A stretch of DNA of 64,000 nt, from assembly GCF_000379605.1 (NCBI RefSeq), contig NZ_KB902735.1, positions 142,976-206,975 on the forward strand, read 5' to 3'. This DNA is from Rhizobium giardinii bv. giardinii H152 (lineage in GTDB: Bacteria > Pseudomonadota > Alphaproteobacteria > Rhizobiales > Rhizobiaceae). Below the pieces are notes generated by a model. It was not told the origin of the DNA. It searched no databases and saw only the letters and a program-made list of their open reading frames with translations. Below are positions 8,190 through 16,067 of the stretch, piece by piece. Made by a program: the position numbers and the translations under genes. Numbering within the stretch: position 1 is the stretch's first letter; each line of letters begins with the position of its first letter.

Positions 8190-8769
8190 CCGCGCACCCC
8201 GTCTTGACGATCTTCGGCATGGCGAGATCGATGAGGCCCGAGGAACCGGCGGTCGGCGTGTCGAGCAGCGTCAATACCAGCTTGAAGGCGCCGGCGCGGC
8301 GGACCGCCAGCCAGTTGTCGGGCTGCGCGACCGGGGAGACGTGGATGATGAAGGAACTGTCCGGCTGTCTGAGAACGGTCCAGGCATTGATCGCGCCCGG
8401 AAGCGCCGGATCGGTCTTCATCGGCTGGTCGTTGGCATTGGTTGCATAGAGCGTCCAGAAACGGGCGGGCGGCGTGACGCCGGTGATATCGTAGGAGCAG
8501 CCGGAGGAGAGCTTCTGACCGTCGCTGTCGATGGCTGCGGTGAACTGCAGGCCTTCGGCACCGCCATAGAGCAGCTTTCCCGCCCGCGCCCGGTGCGCCT
8601 TGGCATAAGGGTCGGTATTTGCCGTCTGCGCATCCGGAAAGGCGACCCAGGGTCCAAGCGCGATCGCCCCGAAACCGACGGTCGCCTTCAGGGCGGAGAC
8701 GGTGGAGACGATGCCGACACCGAAGGCGACGCACAGGGCAAGGGCAACGAGGAGGGGGATGCGGAACAA
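8182..8769 (-). CDS. DUF1214 domain-containing protein
   Basis: 195 residues. An N-terminal hydrophobic segment (MFRIPLLVALALCVAFGV) acts as membrane anchor or signal. The DUF1214 domain follows, with SGCSYDITGVTPPARFWTLY and QPDNWLAVRRAGAFKLVLTL. The domain has a jelly-roll-like fold of unknown function. It is the first gene of a two-gene operon with the DUF1254-type gene, which overlaps its stop. A mosaic repeat lies directly upstream at 8842-8998, leaving little room for a promoter, so transcription probably starts within 8770-8840. Confidence 0.75.
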   Translation of the reverse strand: MFRIPLLVALALCVAFGVGIVSTVSALKATVGFGAIALGPWVAFPDAQTANTDPYAKAHRARAGKLLYGGAEGLQFTAAIDSDGQKLSSGCSYDITGVTPPARFWTLYATNANDQPMKTDPALPGAINAWTVLRQPDSSFIIHVSPVAQPDNWLAVRRAGAFKLVLTLLDTPTAGSSGLIDLAMPKIVKTGCADA

Positions 8770-8841
8770 GAGAGGCTACCGGGGAATCTGGGGGATTTGC
8801 GGGGAAAACGACGGTTTCAAGAATGTCGGACGGCACCCCAC

Positions 8842-8998
8842 TGTGTGACTGCGTGACTCCCCCTCAAGGGGCGAGATCAGCGGGGGTAAGCGGCGCCACG
8901 GCGCCCGCCGCAAGCTCCGTCGCCGCTGTCTTGCAAATAGGGTTGCCGCATCCAATCTCCCCCCTGGGGGAGATGTCACGCAGTGACAGAGGGGGGTG
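8842..8998. repeat. Rhizobial mosaic palindrome pair
   Basis: Two palindromic halves: one with GACTCCCCCTCAAGGGGCGA near 8850-8876 and one at 8955-8998 ending GATGTCACGCAGTGACAGAG plus a G run. The second half is the left inverted arm of the DUF559 unit. Confidence 0.8.
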
Positions 8999-9468
8999 TG
9001 CGGCGAGTTGCCGAGTTGTCCACAGAGCGGAGTGCACCAAGCATACATCACTTGAATGCTCCCATACCAACGACCCGCACGATATGTTGGCAGACATTGT
9101 CGATGTCGCGAAGAATGTCGTCGTTCCAGAAACGCAATACTGTCCATCCAAACGATGACAAGATGCGATCACGTTCTTCGTCACAAAGCCGCTGAACCTC
9201 CCGGCCGTGACCGGAGCCATCGACCTCGACAACGATCTTGTGCTCGGGGCAGGCGAAATCCACGACATAACCTGCAATTGGGAGCTGGCGGCGGAAGCCC
9301 ATGCCCATCAGCTGATGGGCGCGAAGCGCGTTCCAGAGCTTCAACTCGGCATCCGTCATCGCCTTGCGCATGCGGCGGGCGGACTTGCGCAATACAGGCC
9401 TGACCTCAGCGTGCGGCACGGCACCCCCCTCTGTCACTGCGTGACATCTCCCCCTCAAGGGGGGAGAT
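8955..9468. mobile_element. DUF559 nuclease gene framed by inverted palindromic repeats
   Basis: The sequence at 8955-8998 and the reverse complement of 9422-9468 agree over about 45 bases apart from a three-base gap, including a perfect 33-base block that contains GATGTCACGCAGTGACAGAG. The arms point inward on both sides of a single gene, the DUF559 nuclease. This geometry resembles a minimal mobile unit, comparable in layout to REP-associated transposase units, but no activity is shown and the arms are also a common genomic repeat. Confidence 0.35.
9048..9419 (-). CDS. DUF559 domain protein, Vsr-like endonuclease fold
   Basis: About 123 residues. The domain shows the PD-(D/E)XK-like pattern of the Vsr/DUF559 group: GFRRQLPIAGYVVDFACPEH followed by KIVVEVDGSGH, with D, E and D as likely metal ligands, and the conserved VLRFWNDDIL near the end. 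GTG 9419 gives VPHAEVRPVLRKSARRMRKA, close to the usual N-terminus of these proteins. The frame runs on to 9458, but that extension is translated mosaic repeat. Both ends of the gene abut inverted copies of that repeat. The enzyme's target is unknown. Confidence 0.8.
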   Translation of the reverse strand: MPHAEVRPVLRKSARRMRKAMTDAELKLWNALRAHQLMGMGFRRQLPIAGYVVDFACPEHKIVVEVDGSGHGREVQRLCDEERDRILSSFGWTVLRFWNDDILRDIDNVCQHIVRVVGMGAFK

Positions 9469-9480
9469 CAGGCGCGGAGA
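9422..9480. repeat. Rhizobial mosaic palindrome (right arm of DUF559 unit)
   Basis: Begins CACCCCCCTCTGTCACTGCG and continues into a CTCCCCCTCAAGGGGGGAG hairpin. It is the inverted counterpart of 8955-8998 and reaches to within a few bases of the chosen DUF559 start codon. Confidence 0.8.
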
Positions 9481-9562
9481 CGCCAAGCAAGTGGCAACGG
9501 AGTTTGCAGCAACCGCGATGGCCCTCGGGGGAACGGCGAGGCTCGCGATCGATATGCACACT

Positions 9563-11812
9563 TCAGCGCCCGGCATTGCGCCCTCCCTTGACGATCTCGC
9601 CGGTGCGTTGCGGGTCGATTACCGCGACCTTGCCGGGGAGGTCGGTGGGCGCCGCTTTGAGGGGCGGCGTGGTGTTGAATTTCTCGGCGATCGATTTCAA
9701 CAGGCGGGTGACGTCGGACGACAGCGAACGCGGGCGCACGAGCGGCGGGAGCGCGTTTTCGTCCTCGGGCTTGGTGGCGGCGACCTGCGCCTCCTTCTTC
9801 TTGGTGTCGGGACCCGGCAGCGGGTTTTCGATGCCGGGGATGGCGCGGTGCTCGATCCCCTGCTCGGCATAATCCATCAGCCGCTTGAAGGTCATGGCCG
9901 GCAACGAGCCGCCGGTCATGTTGTTGGTCGACGTATAGTCGTCATTGCCGAACCAGACGGCGGTCGTGTAATCGCCGGTGAAGCCGACGAACCAGGCGTC
10001 GCGATAGGCCTGCGTCGTGCCGGTCTTGCCGCCGACGACGATGCCGTTGTCGAGCGCCGCCTTGCGGGCGGTGCCGATGATCGGGATCTGGGTCAGCATG
10101 AAGTTCATGTTGGCATTGGCTTCTTCGCTCACGACCCGCCTGGCCGGTGGCGCGTCGCGGCTGAAGTCGTAGAGGATGTCGCCGTCGTAATTGAGGATCT
10201 GGCTGACGCCGTGGCGGCGGGCCTCGAGGCCGCCGGCGGGGAAGACGGCGTAGGCGGTCGCCTGATCGAGGACCGTGACCTCCGACGTGCCGAGCGGCAT
10301 GGTCTTGTCGGTGCGGATCGGGGTTTCGACGCCCATCTTTTTGGCAGTGGCGGCGATGATCTCGGTGCCGAGTTCGTCCTTGGCGAGGCGGACCGGCACG
10401 GTGTTGATCGACTTGGCGATGGCGGTTAGCAGCGTGACGCGGCCGGAATAGCTGCGGGCGTAGTTCTGCGGCGACCAGCCGCGCCAGGTGACCGGCGCGT
10501 CGCTGATCACCGAGTCCGGCTTGAAGCCCTTTTCCATCGCGGCGGTGTAGGTGTAGACCTTGAAGGACGAGCCCGGCTGGCGCAGCGCCTTGGTGGCGCG
10601 GTTGAACTGGCTTTCGCCATAGTCCCTGCCGCCGACCATGGCGCGCACGGCGCCGCCGTTTTCGATCATCACCACGGCGCCCTGCTTGACCTTGTAACTT
10701 TCGCCATACTGCCGAAGGCTGGATTCGACGGATTCCTCGGCTGCCTGCTGCAGTCCCATGTCTATCGTCGTGCGCACGACGAGCGAATGCTGGGCAAAGG
10801 GCGCGGCGATGCGCTGCACCTCGTCGAAGGCCCAGTCGAGGAAGAAATCGGGGGCCTGGACCTGGGCGCGGTCGATGACGGTCGCCGGATTGAGGCGGGC
10901 GGCGATCACCTGCCCCTCGGTCATCAGGCCGCCCTGGACGAGGTTGGTCAGGACCTCGTTGGCGCGGGCACGGGCGGCCGGCAGGTTGACATGCGGCGCA
11001 TAGCGGGCGGGCGCCTTGAACAGGCCGGCAAGCATGGCGCTTTCGGCCAGATTGATGTCGGTGATGTTCTTGCCGAAATAGAACTGCGAGGCGGCGGCTG
11101 CGCCAAACGTGCCGCCACCCATATAGGCGCGGTCGAGATAGAGCCGGAGGATCTCCTTCTTCGACAGGTTGCATTCCAGCCAGACGGCGAGGAAGGCTTC
11201 CTTGATCTTGCGCTCGATGGTGCGCTCGTTCGACAGGAACAGGTTCTTGGCCAGCTGCTGCGTCAGCGTCGAGCCGCCCTGGACGACGCCGCCGGCGCGG
11301 GCGTTCTCGGAAATCGCGCGGGAAAGGCCGAGGAAGTCGATGCCGTAATGATCGAAGAAGCGGCGATCCTCGGTCGCCAGCACCGCCTTGATCAGCGTAT
11401 CCGGCAATTCGTCGATCGGCACGGAATCTTCGTGGATGATGCCGCGATGGCCGATCTCGTTGCCGTAGCGGTCAAGGAAGGTGACGGCAAAATCGCTCTG
11501 GGCGCGCCAGTTGCCCTTGGTTTCCTCGAAGGCCGGCAGCGCCAGCGCCAGCATCAGCACGGAGCCGGCGGTGCCCCAGGTCATGCACTCGCCGAGCACC
11601 TCGAACAGCGCCTTCTTCCAGCCGCGCACGGTAAAGCGCCGGAAGAAGATGGTGATGTCTTCCCACCAGACGCCGAGGCGGAAGCCGGCATTCCAGACGG
11701 TGGAATCGATCCAGCTGTCGACGCGCAGCAGGATATGGCGCTTCCTCGGGCGGTCCTGCTGCGGGACGCGGTCCTCCTCCATCCGGTTGTCGTCTTGGCT
11801 TGGATTCTGCAC
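9563..11812 (-). CDS. Class A penicillin-binding protein (PBP1A family)
   Basis: 749 residues, a bifunctional murein synthase of the inner membrane. A basic cytoplasmic N-terminus leads to a membrane segment near residues 78-95. The glycosyltransferase domain has the catalytic motif ATEDRRFFDHYGID near residue 146 and GGSTLTQQLAKNLFL. The transpeptidase domain has the active serine in PGSSFK near 410, the SxN motif SIN, and KTGT near 592. The C-terminal 100 residues are Pro/Lys-rich and probably disordered. It stands alone, divergent from the YcgN-family gene. Several class A PBPs are usual in rhizobia, so I do not give a specific symbol. Confidence 0.9.
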   Translation of the reverse strand: MQNPSQDDNRMEEDRVPQQDRPRKRHILLRVDSWIDSTVWNAGFRLGVWWEDITIFFRRFTVRGWKKALFEVLGECMTWGTAGSVLMLALALPAFEETKGNWRAQSDFAVTFLDRYGNEIGHRGIIHEDSVPIDELPDTLIKAVLATEDRRFFDHYGIDFLGLSRAISENARAGGVVQGGSTLTQQLAKNLFLSNERTIERKIKEAFLAVWLECNLSKKEILRLYLDRAYMGGGTFGAAAASQFYFGKNITDINLAESAMLAGLFKAPARYAPHVNLPAARARANEVLTNLVQGGLMTEGQVIAARLNPATVIDRAQVQAPDFFLDWAFDEVQRIAAPFAQHSLVVRTTIDMGLQQAAEESVESSLRQYGESYKVKQGAVVMIENGGAVRAMVGGRDYGESQFNRATKALRQPGSSFKVYTYTAAMEKGFKPDSVISDAPVTWRGWSPQNYARSYSGRVTLLTAIAKSINTVPVRLAKDELGTEIIAATAKKMGVETPIRTDKTMPLGTSEVTVLDQATAYAVFPAGGLEARRHGVSQILNYDGDILYDFSRDAPPARRVVSEEANANMNFMLTQIPIIGTARKAALDNGIVVGGKTGTTQAYRDAWFVGFTGDYTTAVWFGNDDYTSTNNMTGGSLPAMTFKRLMDYAEQGIEHRAIPGIENPLPGPDTKKKEAQVAATKPEDENALPPLVRPRSLSSDVTRLLKSIAEKFNTTPPLKAAPTDLPGKVAVIDPQRTGEIVKGGRNAGR

Positions 11813-11960
11813 GGCGGTCTCGCAGCTACTGTAGTGCCCCGGGGCGATATTTGCATGGGGCGGGTTTCTATTCTACGGCGATATCGATAATGAGCCTTAA
11901 AAAACCGGCAATCTTTTGTAAAATTGTCGCCGAAATCCAACACAGGAAAGTATCAGGATC

Positions 11961-12419
11961 ATGGGCGCCGAGCCCTTCTGGAAGACGAAAAGCCTGGCCG
12001 AAATGACGAATGCGGAGTGGGAAAGCCTCTGCGACGGCTGCGGGCTCTGTTGCCTCAACAAGCTGGAGGACTGGGAAACGGGGGAGATCGCCTGGACCAA
12101 TATCGGCTGCACGCTGCTCGACGGCGAGAGCTGTCGCTGCAAGGACTATCCGAACCGGCAGGCGACGGTGCCCGACTGCATCCAACTGACGCCGGAGGAG
12201 GTCGACACACTGAGTTGGCTGCCGCCGACGTGCGCCTACCGGCTGGTGCGCGACGGGCACGATCTCTACTGGTGGCACCCTCTGGTGTCCGGAGACCCGG
12301 AGACGGTGCACCAGGCTGGCATTTCGGCGCGCGGCCGCACCGTGTCGGAAGATGACGTCGATGTCGAGGATTTCGAGGACTATCTGGTCGACTGGCCGCT
12401 GACGGTGGGGCAGAGGTGA
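11961..12419 (+). CDS. YcgN/UPF0260 family cysteine-cluster protein
   Basis: 152 residues with the cysteine signature [19 protein letters not shown] near residue 24, later Cys in [19 protein letters not shown], and [20 protein letters not shown]. The family is thought to bind a metal or Fe-S cluster (zinc/iron-chelating domain), but no reaction is known. Length is typical. The gene is divergent from the PBP gene and converges on the YjbR-family gene ten bases away. Confidence 0.9.
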   Translation: MGAEPFWKTKSLAEMTNAEWESLCDGCGLCCLNKLEDWETGEIAWTNIGCTLLDGESCRCKDYPNRQATVPDCIQLTPEEVDTLSWLPPTCAYRLVRDGHDLYWWHPLVSGDPETVHQAGISARGRTVSEDDVDVEDFEDYLVDWPLTVGQR

Positions 12420-12428
12420 ACCGGTAGG

Positions 12429-12788
12429 CTATTCGGCAAGCTCCTCGGATTTCTGCAGGGTTTCCTCGGTCTTCTGCAGGGTCTTCGGGGCGACGTTGCG
12501 CCAGGCGGTTTCCATCACGTGGTCGATTGTGTCTTCGTCGGCATCCGCGAACCAGACCGAGGTCCAGCCCTTCTCGCCCCAGCCGCCGGGGACGGCGGCA
12601 CAGACGCCGGGCTCGGTTTCGAGAAGCATCTTCTGCTGATCGGGGGTGAACTTGAAAACGGCACGACCGGCTTCGGGCAGGGACATGAAGATACGCTTGC
12701 CAACGCGGAAATCGCGTTTGCCGAAATGGGCGCTTTCGACAGCGCCTGGCAGGCTCAAAGCCCGCTTTTCCAAGTCCTCGGCTCTCAT
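12429..12788 (-). CDS. MmcQ/YjbR family protein
   Basis: 119 residues with the family pattern LSLPGAVESAHFGKRDFRVG, a short KIFMSLPE-like strand and PGGWGEKGWTSVWF. YjbR proteins have a double-wing DNA-binding-like fold, but a physiological target is not established. The last 20 residues (PKTLQKTEETLQKSEELAE) contain a short repeated TLQKxEE unit that is probably a disordered or helical tail. It is a single gene, convergent with the YcgN-family gene. Confidence 0.85.
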   Translation of the reverse strand: MRAEDLEKRALSLPGAVESAHFGKRDFRVGKRIFMSLPEAGRAVFKFTPDQQKMLLETEPGVCAAVPGGWGEKGWTSVWFADADEDTIDHVMETAWRNVAPKTLQKTEETLQKSEELAE

Positions 12789-12859
12789 GTCGGAAAGAGT
12801 ACCACGCCTCGTTCAATGTGCAAAATTACGAAAGATTGTCAGGAATAGGAAAATAATCC

Positions 12860-12888
12860 TTGACGCCGTGACGGTGGTTTGATAGGGT
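12860..12888 (+). promoter_or_regulatory. Candidate promoter upstream of the GTA cluster
   Basis: TTGACG at 12860-12865 is a five-of-six match to a sigma-70 -35 box, followed 17 bases later by TAGGGT, a poor -10 box. It precedes the first GTA gene by about 170 bases with a mosaic repeat between. The -10 match is weak, so this is only a candidate. Confidence 0.25.
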
Positions 12889-12965
12889 TATGGCATAGTC
12901 GGAAAAGTGCGGGTGAGGCGGGAATGCTTCCCCGGTTTTCTGTAAGGCGCGCGTTTTCGGCGCGG

Positions 12966-13018
12966 ATCACCCCACCCCTTCGCTCCGACCCTCCTCCTCA
13001 AGGGGAGGGTGGCGACGC
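12966..13018. repeat. Short mosaic repeat before the GTA cluster
   Basis: Half-element with CGACCCTCCTCCTCAAGGGG followed by AGGGTGG, related to the copies at 15185-15218 and 15495-15522. It sits inside the leader of the first GTA gene, which argues for placing that gene's start downstream at 13060. Confidence 0.65.
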
Positions 13019-13059
13019 CGCCTCATCGGTCTAACGACGATGCTTTCAAGGACATTGCG

Positions 13060-13641
13060 ATGACGTCTGATCTGGATTTCGATCCGGAGCTCTTCGGTTT
13101 CTGGCTGAAGGCGCCGGTCTATGATGGCTTGCGGCCGGGCGGCGAGGCGGAACTTGACGCCATGGCCCGGCACGTCATTCTCGACAGGAAGGCCGAACGC
13201 ACCTCGCTCGACGACCTGCAGGACATGCTGAACGGCATGACCAAGGAACTGCGCGAACAGATGCAGCAGTTCCAGCGGCTGCGCGAGGCGGCGCGCGAGC
13301 GGGAGACCGAGGCCGAGGGCGACATCGACCGCAAGCTGATCCAGGCGGACGCAAAGGCGAGCATCGAGGCGATGTCGCTGATCGTGCGAACCCTGGAGAA
13401 GATCGACAGCCTGCAGAGGACGATCGTCCGTGACCGCGAACTGCAGGCGGAGCAGAATTTGGATGAAGAAGGGTACAATGCTCTTGTGCGCGAATTCAAC
13501 AACCGCGTCGAAGAGCGTGCCCTGCGGTTGTCCCGAGAGGAAAAGCGTCGAGAGGCTGAAGGCGCGGCGCAGAATGCTGCGGCTGAGCACGCGCCTGCTA
13601 CCGTCGCCATCGGCGTGCCGCGAGGCGGCGGACCCTCCTGA
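13060..13641 (+). CDS. GTA first gene, small-terminase-like coiled-coil protein
   Basis: 193 residues. After a short N-terminal region (MTSDLDFDPELFGFWLKAP) the protein is strongly helical and charged, with long heptad-like stretches (LQDMLNGMTKELREQMQQF, then LVREFNNRVEERALRLSREE). It lies directly before TerL, where RcGTA encodes gp1, its small terminase, so a TerS-like role in DNA recognition is inferred from position rather than clear similarity. ATG 13060 has a good ribosome site (AAGGA about seven bases upstream); earlier starts at 13009 fall in a mosaic repeat. Confidence 0.6.
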   Translation: MTSDLDFDPELFGFWLKAPVYDGLRPGGEAELDAMARHVILDRKAERTSLDDLQDMLNGMTKELREQMQQFQRLREAARERETEAEGDIDRKLIQADAKASIEAMSLIVRTLEKIDSLQRTIVRDRELQAEQNLDEEGYNALVREFNNRVEERALRLSREEKRREAEGAAQNAAAEHAPATVAIGVPRGGGPS

Positions 13642-13660
13642 GCCATGGCTCCTCGAGGCG

Positions 13661-15100
13661 GTGCGGCAGTTTTTCGACCTGGAAGATGATCTCGATCGGG
13701 AAATGGGCAGCTTGCTGGAACGGCGAAACAATGGCCGGCAATTGATCGGGGCACTCGGCGCCGGACTTGCGGCGCCGCTCAAGACCTCCAATGCACCGGA
13801 TGACGGCATGGCGGCCGATGCGCACTCAGGCGAGGCGGCTGTCGAGGCGCCCCGAACAAAGCCAAAGCATACGGGAGCGAACCTCCTCCGGTTCATGCGA
13901 TGCTGGGAGGAAAATGCACGCGACGAGCAAAGGCCGCCGCCGGGCGACTGGCGGGTCTGGCTCCTGATGGGCGGGCGCGGCTCGGGCAAGACGCGGGCGG
14001 GTGCCGAATGGGTGCAGCAACTGGCGGGCGGCGCGCGGCCGGGCTTGCGGATCGCGCTGGTGGCAGAGACGCTGGGCGACGCGCGCGAGGTGATGATCGA
14101 CGGCGTTTCCGGCATCTGCCGGATCGCCTGGAACAACCGGCCGGAGTTCGAGGCGTCGCGGCGCAGGCTCGTCTGGCCGAACGGCACGGTGGCGCAGATC
14201 TTTTCCTCCGAGGACCCGGAAAGCCTGCGCGGGCCGCAGTTCGACTATGCCTGGTGCGACGAACTCGGCAAATGGAAACACGGGCAGGAAACATGGGACA
14301 TGCTGCAGTTTGCCCTCCGGCTGGGCAGCGATCCGCGGGCGCTGGTGACGACGACGCCGCGGCCGGTGCCGGTGCTGAAGGCGTTGATCGCCGATCCCGG
14401 CACGGCGACCTGCAGGATCCGCACCAGCGACAATGCCGCAAACCTGGCGCCGGGATTTCTCGACGCCATGGCCGGGCGCTATGGCGGCACGCGGCTGGGT
14501 CGACAGGAACTCGACGGCGAGATGATCGAGAATCGCGAGGACGCGCTCTGGTCGCGCTCGGCGATCGAGGCATTGAAACTGCGCGACGCCGGGCCGCTCG
14601 GCCGCATCGTCGTCGCGGTCGATCCGCCCTCCGGCGGCGGCCGGGAATCCTGTTGCGGTATCATCGTGGCAGGGCTCGACCGGACCGGGCGCGGCGTCGT
14701 CCTGGCGGACTGCTCGGTCGAGGGCGCAAGCCCGGCCGGATGGGCGGGTGCCGTGGTCAAGGCCTATCGCCGCTTCGATGCCGACCGGATCGTCGCCGAG
14801 GTCAACCAGGGCGGCGACATGGTGCAGGCGGTGCTGAAGGGCATCGACGCCGGGCTGCCGGTGACGTCGGTCAGGGCCACGCGCGGAAAATGGCTGCGAG
14901 CCGAACCGGTTGCGGCGCTCTACGAGCAGGGGCGGGTGGTGCATGCCAGCTCGTTTCCGGCGCTCGAGGACCAGATGTGCGATTTCGGGCCGGACGGGCT
15001 GTCGTCGGGACGCTCGCCGGACCGGCTGGACGCGCTGGTCTGGGCGTTGACGGCGCTGATGCTGGAAGGCGGTGGCGAACCGCGGGTCAGGGGGATTTGA
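13661..15100 (+). CDS. GTA terminase large subunit (TerL)
   Basis: The DNA-packaging motor. The ATPase shows Walker A in GGRGSGKTRAG, an EDPESLRGPQFDYAWCDE Walker B segment with the catalytic acidic residue, and a coupling motif LVTTTPRP. The RNase H-like nuclease follows (VVAVDPPSGGG, then a distal acidic cluster DRLDALVWAL). The core starts at about 13950, so the first roughly 95 residues from GTG 13661 are an extra segment whose reality is uncertain. The frame is open back to 13430, but that part overlaps the preceding gene. In RcGTA, TerL fills heads by headful packaging of random host DNA; the same is expected here. Confidence 0.85.
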   Translation: MRQFFDLEDDLDREMGSLLERRNNGRQLIGALGAGLAAPLKTSNAPDDGMAADAHSGEAAVEAPRTKPKHTGANLLRFMRCWEENARDEQRPPPGDWRVWLLMGGRGSGKTRAGAEWVQQLAGGARPGLRIALVAETLGDAREVMIDGVSGICRIAWNNRPEFEASRRRLVWPNGTVAQIFSSEDPESLRGPQFDYAWCDELGKWKHGQETWDMLQFALRLGSDPRALVTTTPRPVPVLKALIADPGTATCRIRTSDNAANLAPGFLDAMAGRYGGTRLGRQELDGEMIENREDALWSRSAIEALKLRDAGPLGRIVVAVDPPSGGGRESCCGIIVAGLDRTGRGVVLADCSVEGASPAGWAGAVVKAYRRFDADRIVAEVNQGGDMVQAVLKGIDAGLPVTSVRATRGKWLRAEPVAALYEQGRVVHASSFPALEDQMCDFGPDGLSSGRSPDRLDALVWALTALMLEGGGEPRVRGI

Positions 15101-15525
15101 TCTGACCCCTGGCGGGCGGTCGCGGCGAAGTCGCGGGTGGGGGGATCCGTTGCGTGCAGCGGAAAGTCACCCACCTCGGAGCTTTGCGCCGACCCTCCCC
15201 CTCAAGGGGAGGGTGGACCGCTCCGGCCAAGCGCGAGAGTGAGCACAATGACGTCAATGAGGAGACGGCATGGTTTTCCTCCTCTCCCCGCCGGGGAGAA
15301 GGTGGCGCGAAGCGCCGGATGAGGGGATGCCGCTTGCTCCTCGTCTGCCGCACCGCCCCCGCCTCGCATGCGCTCGGCACTTCTTGCCGGCGGGGGAGGA
15401 GGGAGGCTGTGGCAACAGCCTTCGATCGGCATGCCGAATCGCGGATGGCGCGGGTGACCGCTCAGGCGCACAAAAGCTCGCCCCCGTAGTCTTGCCTGAC
15501 CCTCCCCCTCGAGAGGAGGTGGACG
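15101..15525. repeat. Block of several rhizobial mosaic repeats
   Basis: Includes CGACCCTCCCCCTCAAGGGG at 15189-15208, a long composite at about 15282-15405 (CTCCCCGCCGGGGAGAAGG with CTCGCATGCGCTCGGCACTT) that is the inverted form of 2110-2236, and GACCCTCCCCCTCGAGAGGA near 15499. No gene is visible in this stretch. It separates terL from the rest of the GTA genes. Confidence 0.75.
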
Positions 15526-15530
15526 CGCGG

Positions 15531-15647
15531 TTACTGGCGCGGCGTGGCGGCGGAAGGCTTGGGGTTGGCCGAGGCGCTTTCGCGCATCTGGCGCCATTCG
15601 CTTTCGAGGCGTTCGAACTGGGCCTGGGAAATTGGCTGGGCCGGCAT
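15531..15647 (-). CDS. Tiny protein A of a tandem paralogous pair inside the GTA cluster
   Basis: A 38-residue protein beginning MPAQPISQAQFERLESEWRQ and continuing MRESASANPKPSA. The core FERLESEWRQMRESAS matches FENVWQQMRINAS of the neighbouring tiny protein, and both end with a Lys-Pro or Lys-Leu-Pro segment, so they look like paralogues. The start at 15647 is favoured over ATG 15653 because the AGAGAGG ribosome site sits six bases before it. It runs opposite to the GTA genes. I do not recognise the family. A short amphipathic helix is the only predicted feature. Confidence 0.6.
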   Translation of the reverse strand: MPAQPISQAQFERLESEWRQMRESASANPKPSAATPRQ

Positions 15648-15679
15648 GGGCATCCTCTCTTTGATTTTTGCAACGTCCG

Positions 15680-15709
15680 GTAACGGTGGCGGCGCGGAAA
15701 GGTTCCGCG
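15680..15709. other. Perfect hairpin between the two tiny genes
   Basis: GCGCGGAA and TTCCGCGC are separated by three bases (about 15692-15710), forming an eight-base-pair stem. It follows the stop of tiny protein B on the minus strand, but no T run follows at once, so it may protect or attenuate the transcript rather than end it. Confidence 0.4.
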
Positions 15710-15748
15710 CTCAGCGCCGTTGCCGGTCAAAAAAACAGAATGGAAGGA

Positions 15749-15898
15749 TCAGCGCTTGTCGTCGGTGCCGGTCGGCAGCTTTTGCGTGGAGGAGGCGTTG
15801 ATGCGCATCTGCTGCCAGACGTTTTCGAAGCGGTCGAGGATATGCTGGGGAACGGTCGCGCGGGTGGCGTCGGCCTGGATCTTGGTCTCTGCGTTCAT
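15749..15898 (-). CDS. Tiny protein B of a tandem paralogous pair inside the GTA cluster
   Basis: A 49-residue protein, MNAETKIQADATRATVPQHI followed by LDRFENVWQQMRINASS and TQKLPTGTDDKR. A strong ribosome site (GAGGAGG, six bases before ATG 15898) supports expression. It is the upstream member of a pair with tiny protein A and shares the pattern F-x-x-x-W-x-Q-M-R-x-x-A-S with it. Both run against the GTA genes, between terL and the lysin. Function unknown; a small regulator or binding partner is possible but unsupported. Confidence 0.65.
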   Translation of the reverse strand: MNAETKIQADATRATVPQHILDRFENVWQQMRINASSTQKLPTGTDDKR

Positions 15899-15977
15899 GC
15901 GAACCTCCTCGATGAAAGGGCAATATCATCTTGCCCTCTTCAAATTCCACATCCCAAAGGCAAAGTAAATCAGCAGA

Positions 15978-16017
15978 TTAAACGGTTTAAACGATTTAAA
16001 TTACTTAAATCGATTTA
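15978..16017. promoter_or_regulatory. AT-rich TTAA iteration with 9-bp period before the lysin gene
   Basis: TTAA occurs at 15978, 15987, 15996 and 16005, with a TTTA at 16014: four exact units and one degenerate unit at a 9-bp period. The segment also forms an inverted repeat, CGATTTAA and TTAAATCG around ATTAC. It is an AT island in GC-rich DNA and lies between the divergent tiny protein B gene and the lysin gene, a natural place for an operator or promoter. CtrA sites use an 11-bp spacing between TTAA halves, so this is not a standard CtrA box. Confidence 0.5.
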
Positions 16018-16067
16018 GCATCACGACTTTTTTCAACATGACCAATGGCGGCGGAGGAAGAATAGCG

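Noticed and set aside
10787..11890. A 367-residue plus-strand open frame opposite the PBP gene
   Set aside because: The transpeptidase and glycosyltransferase motifs are on the minus strand; the antisense product has no recognisable domain.
13430..13660. Extended N-terminus of TerL
   Set aside because: It overlaps the well-supported preceding gene in another frame and its translation is Arg/Ser/Cys-rich without homology.
15978..16017. Canonical CtrA operator before the lysin
   Set aside because: The TTAA elements are nine bases apart, not eleven, so the consensus TTAA-N7-TTAA is not met.
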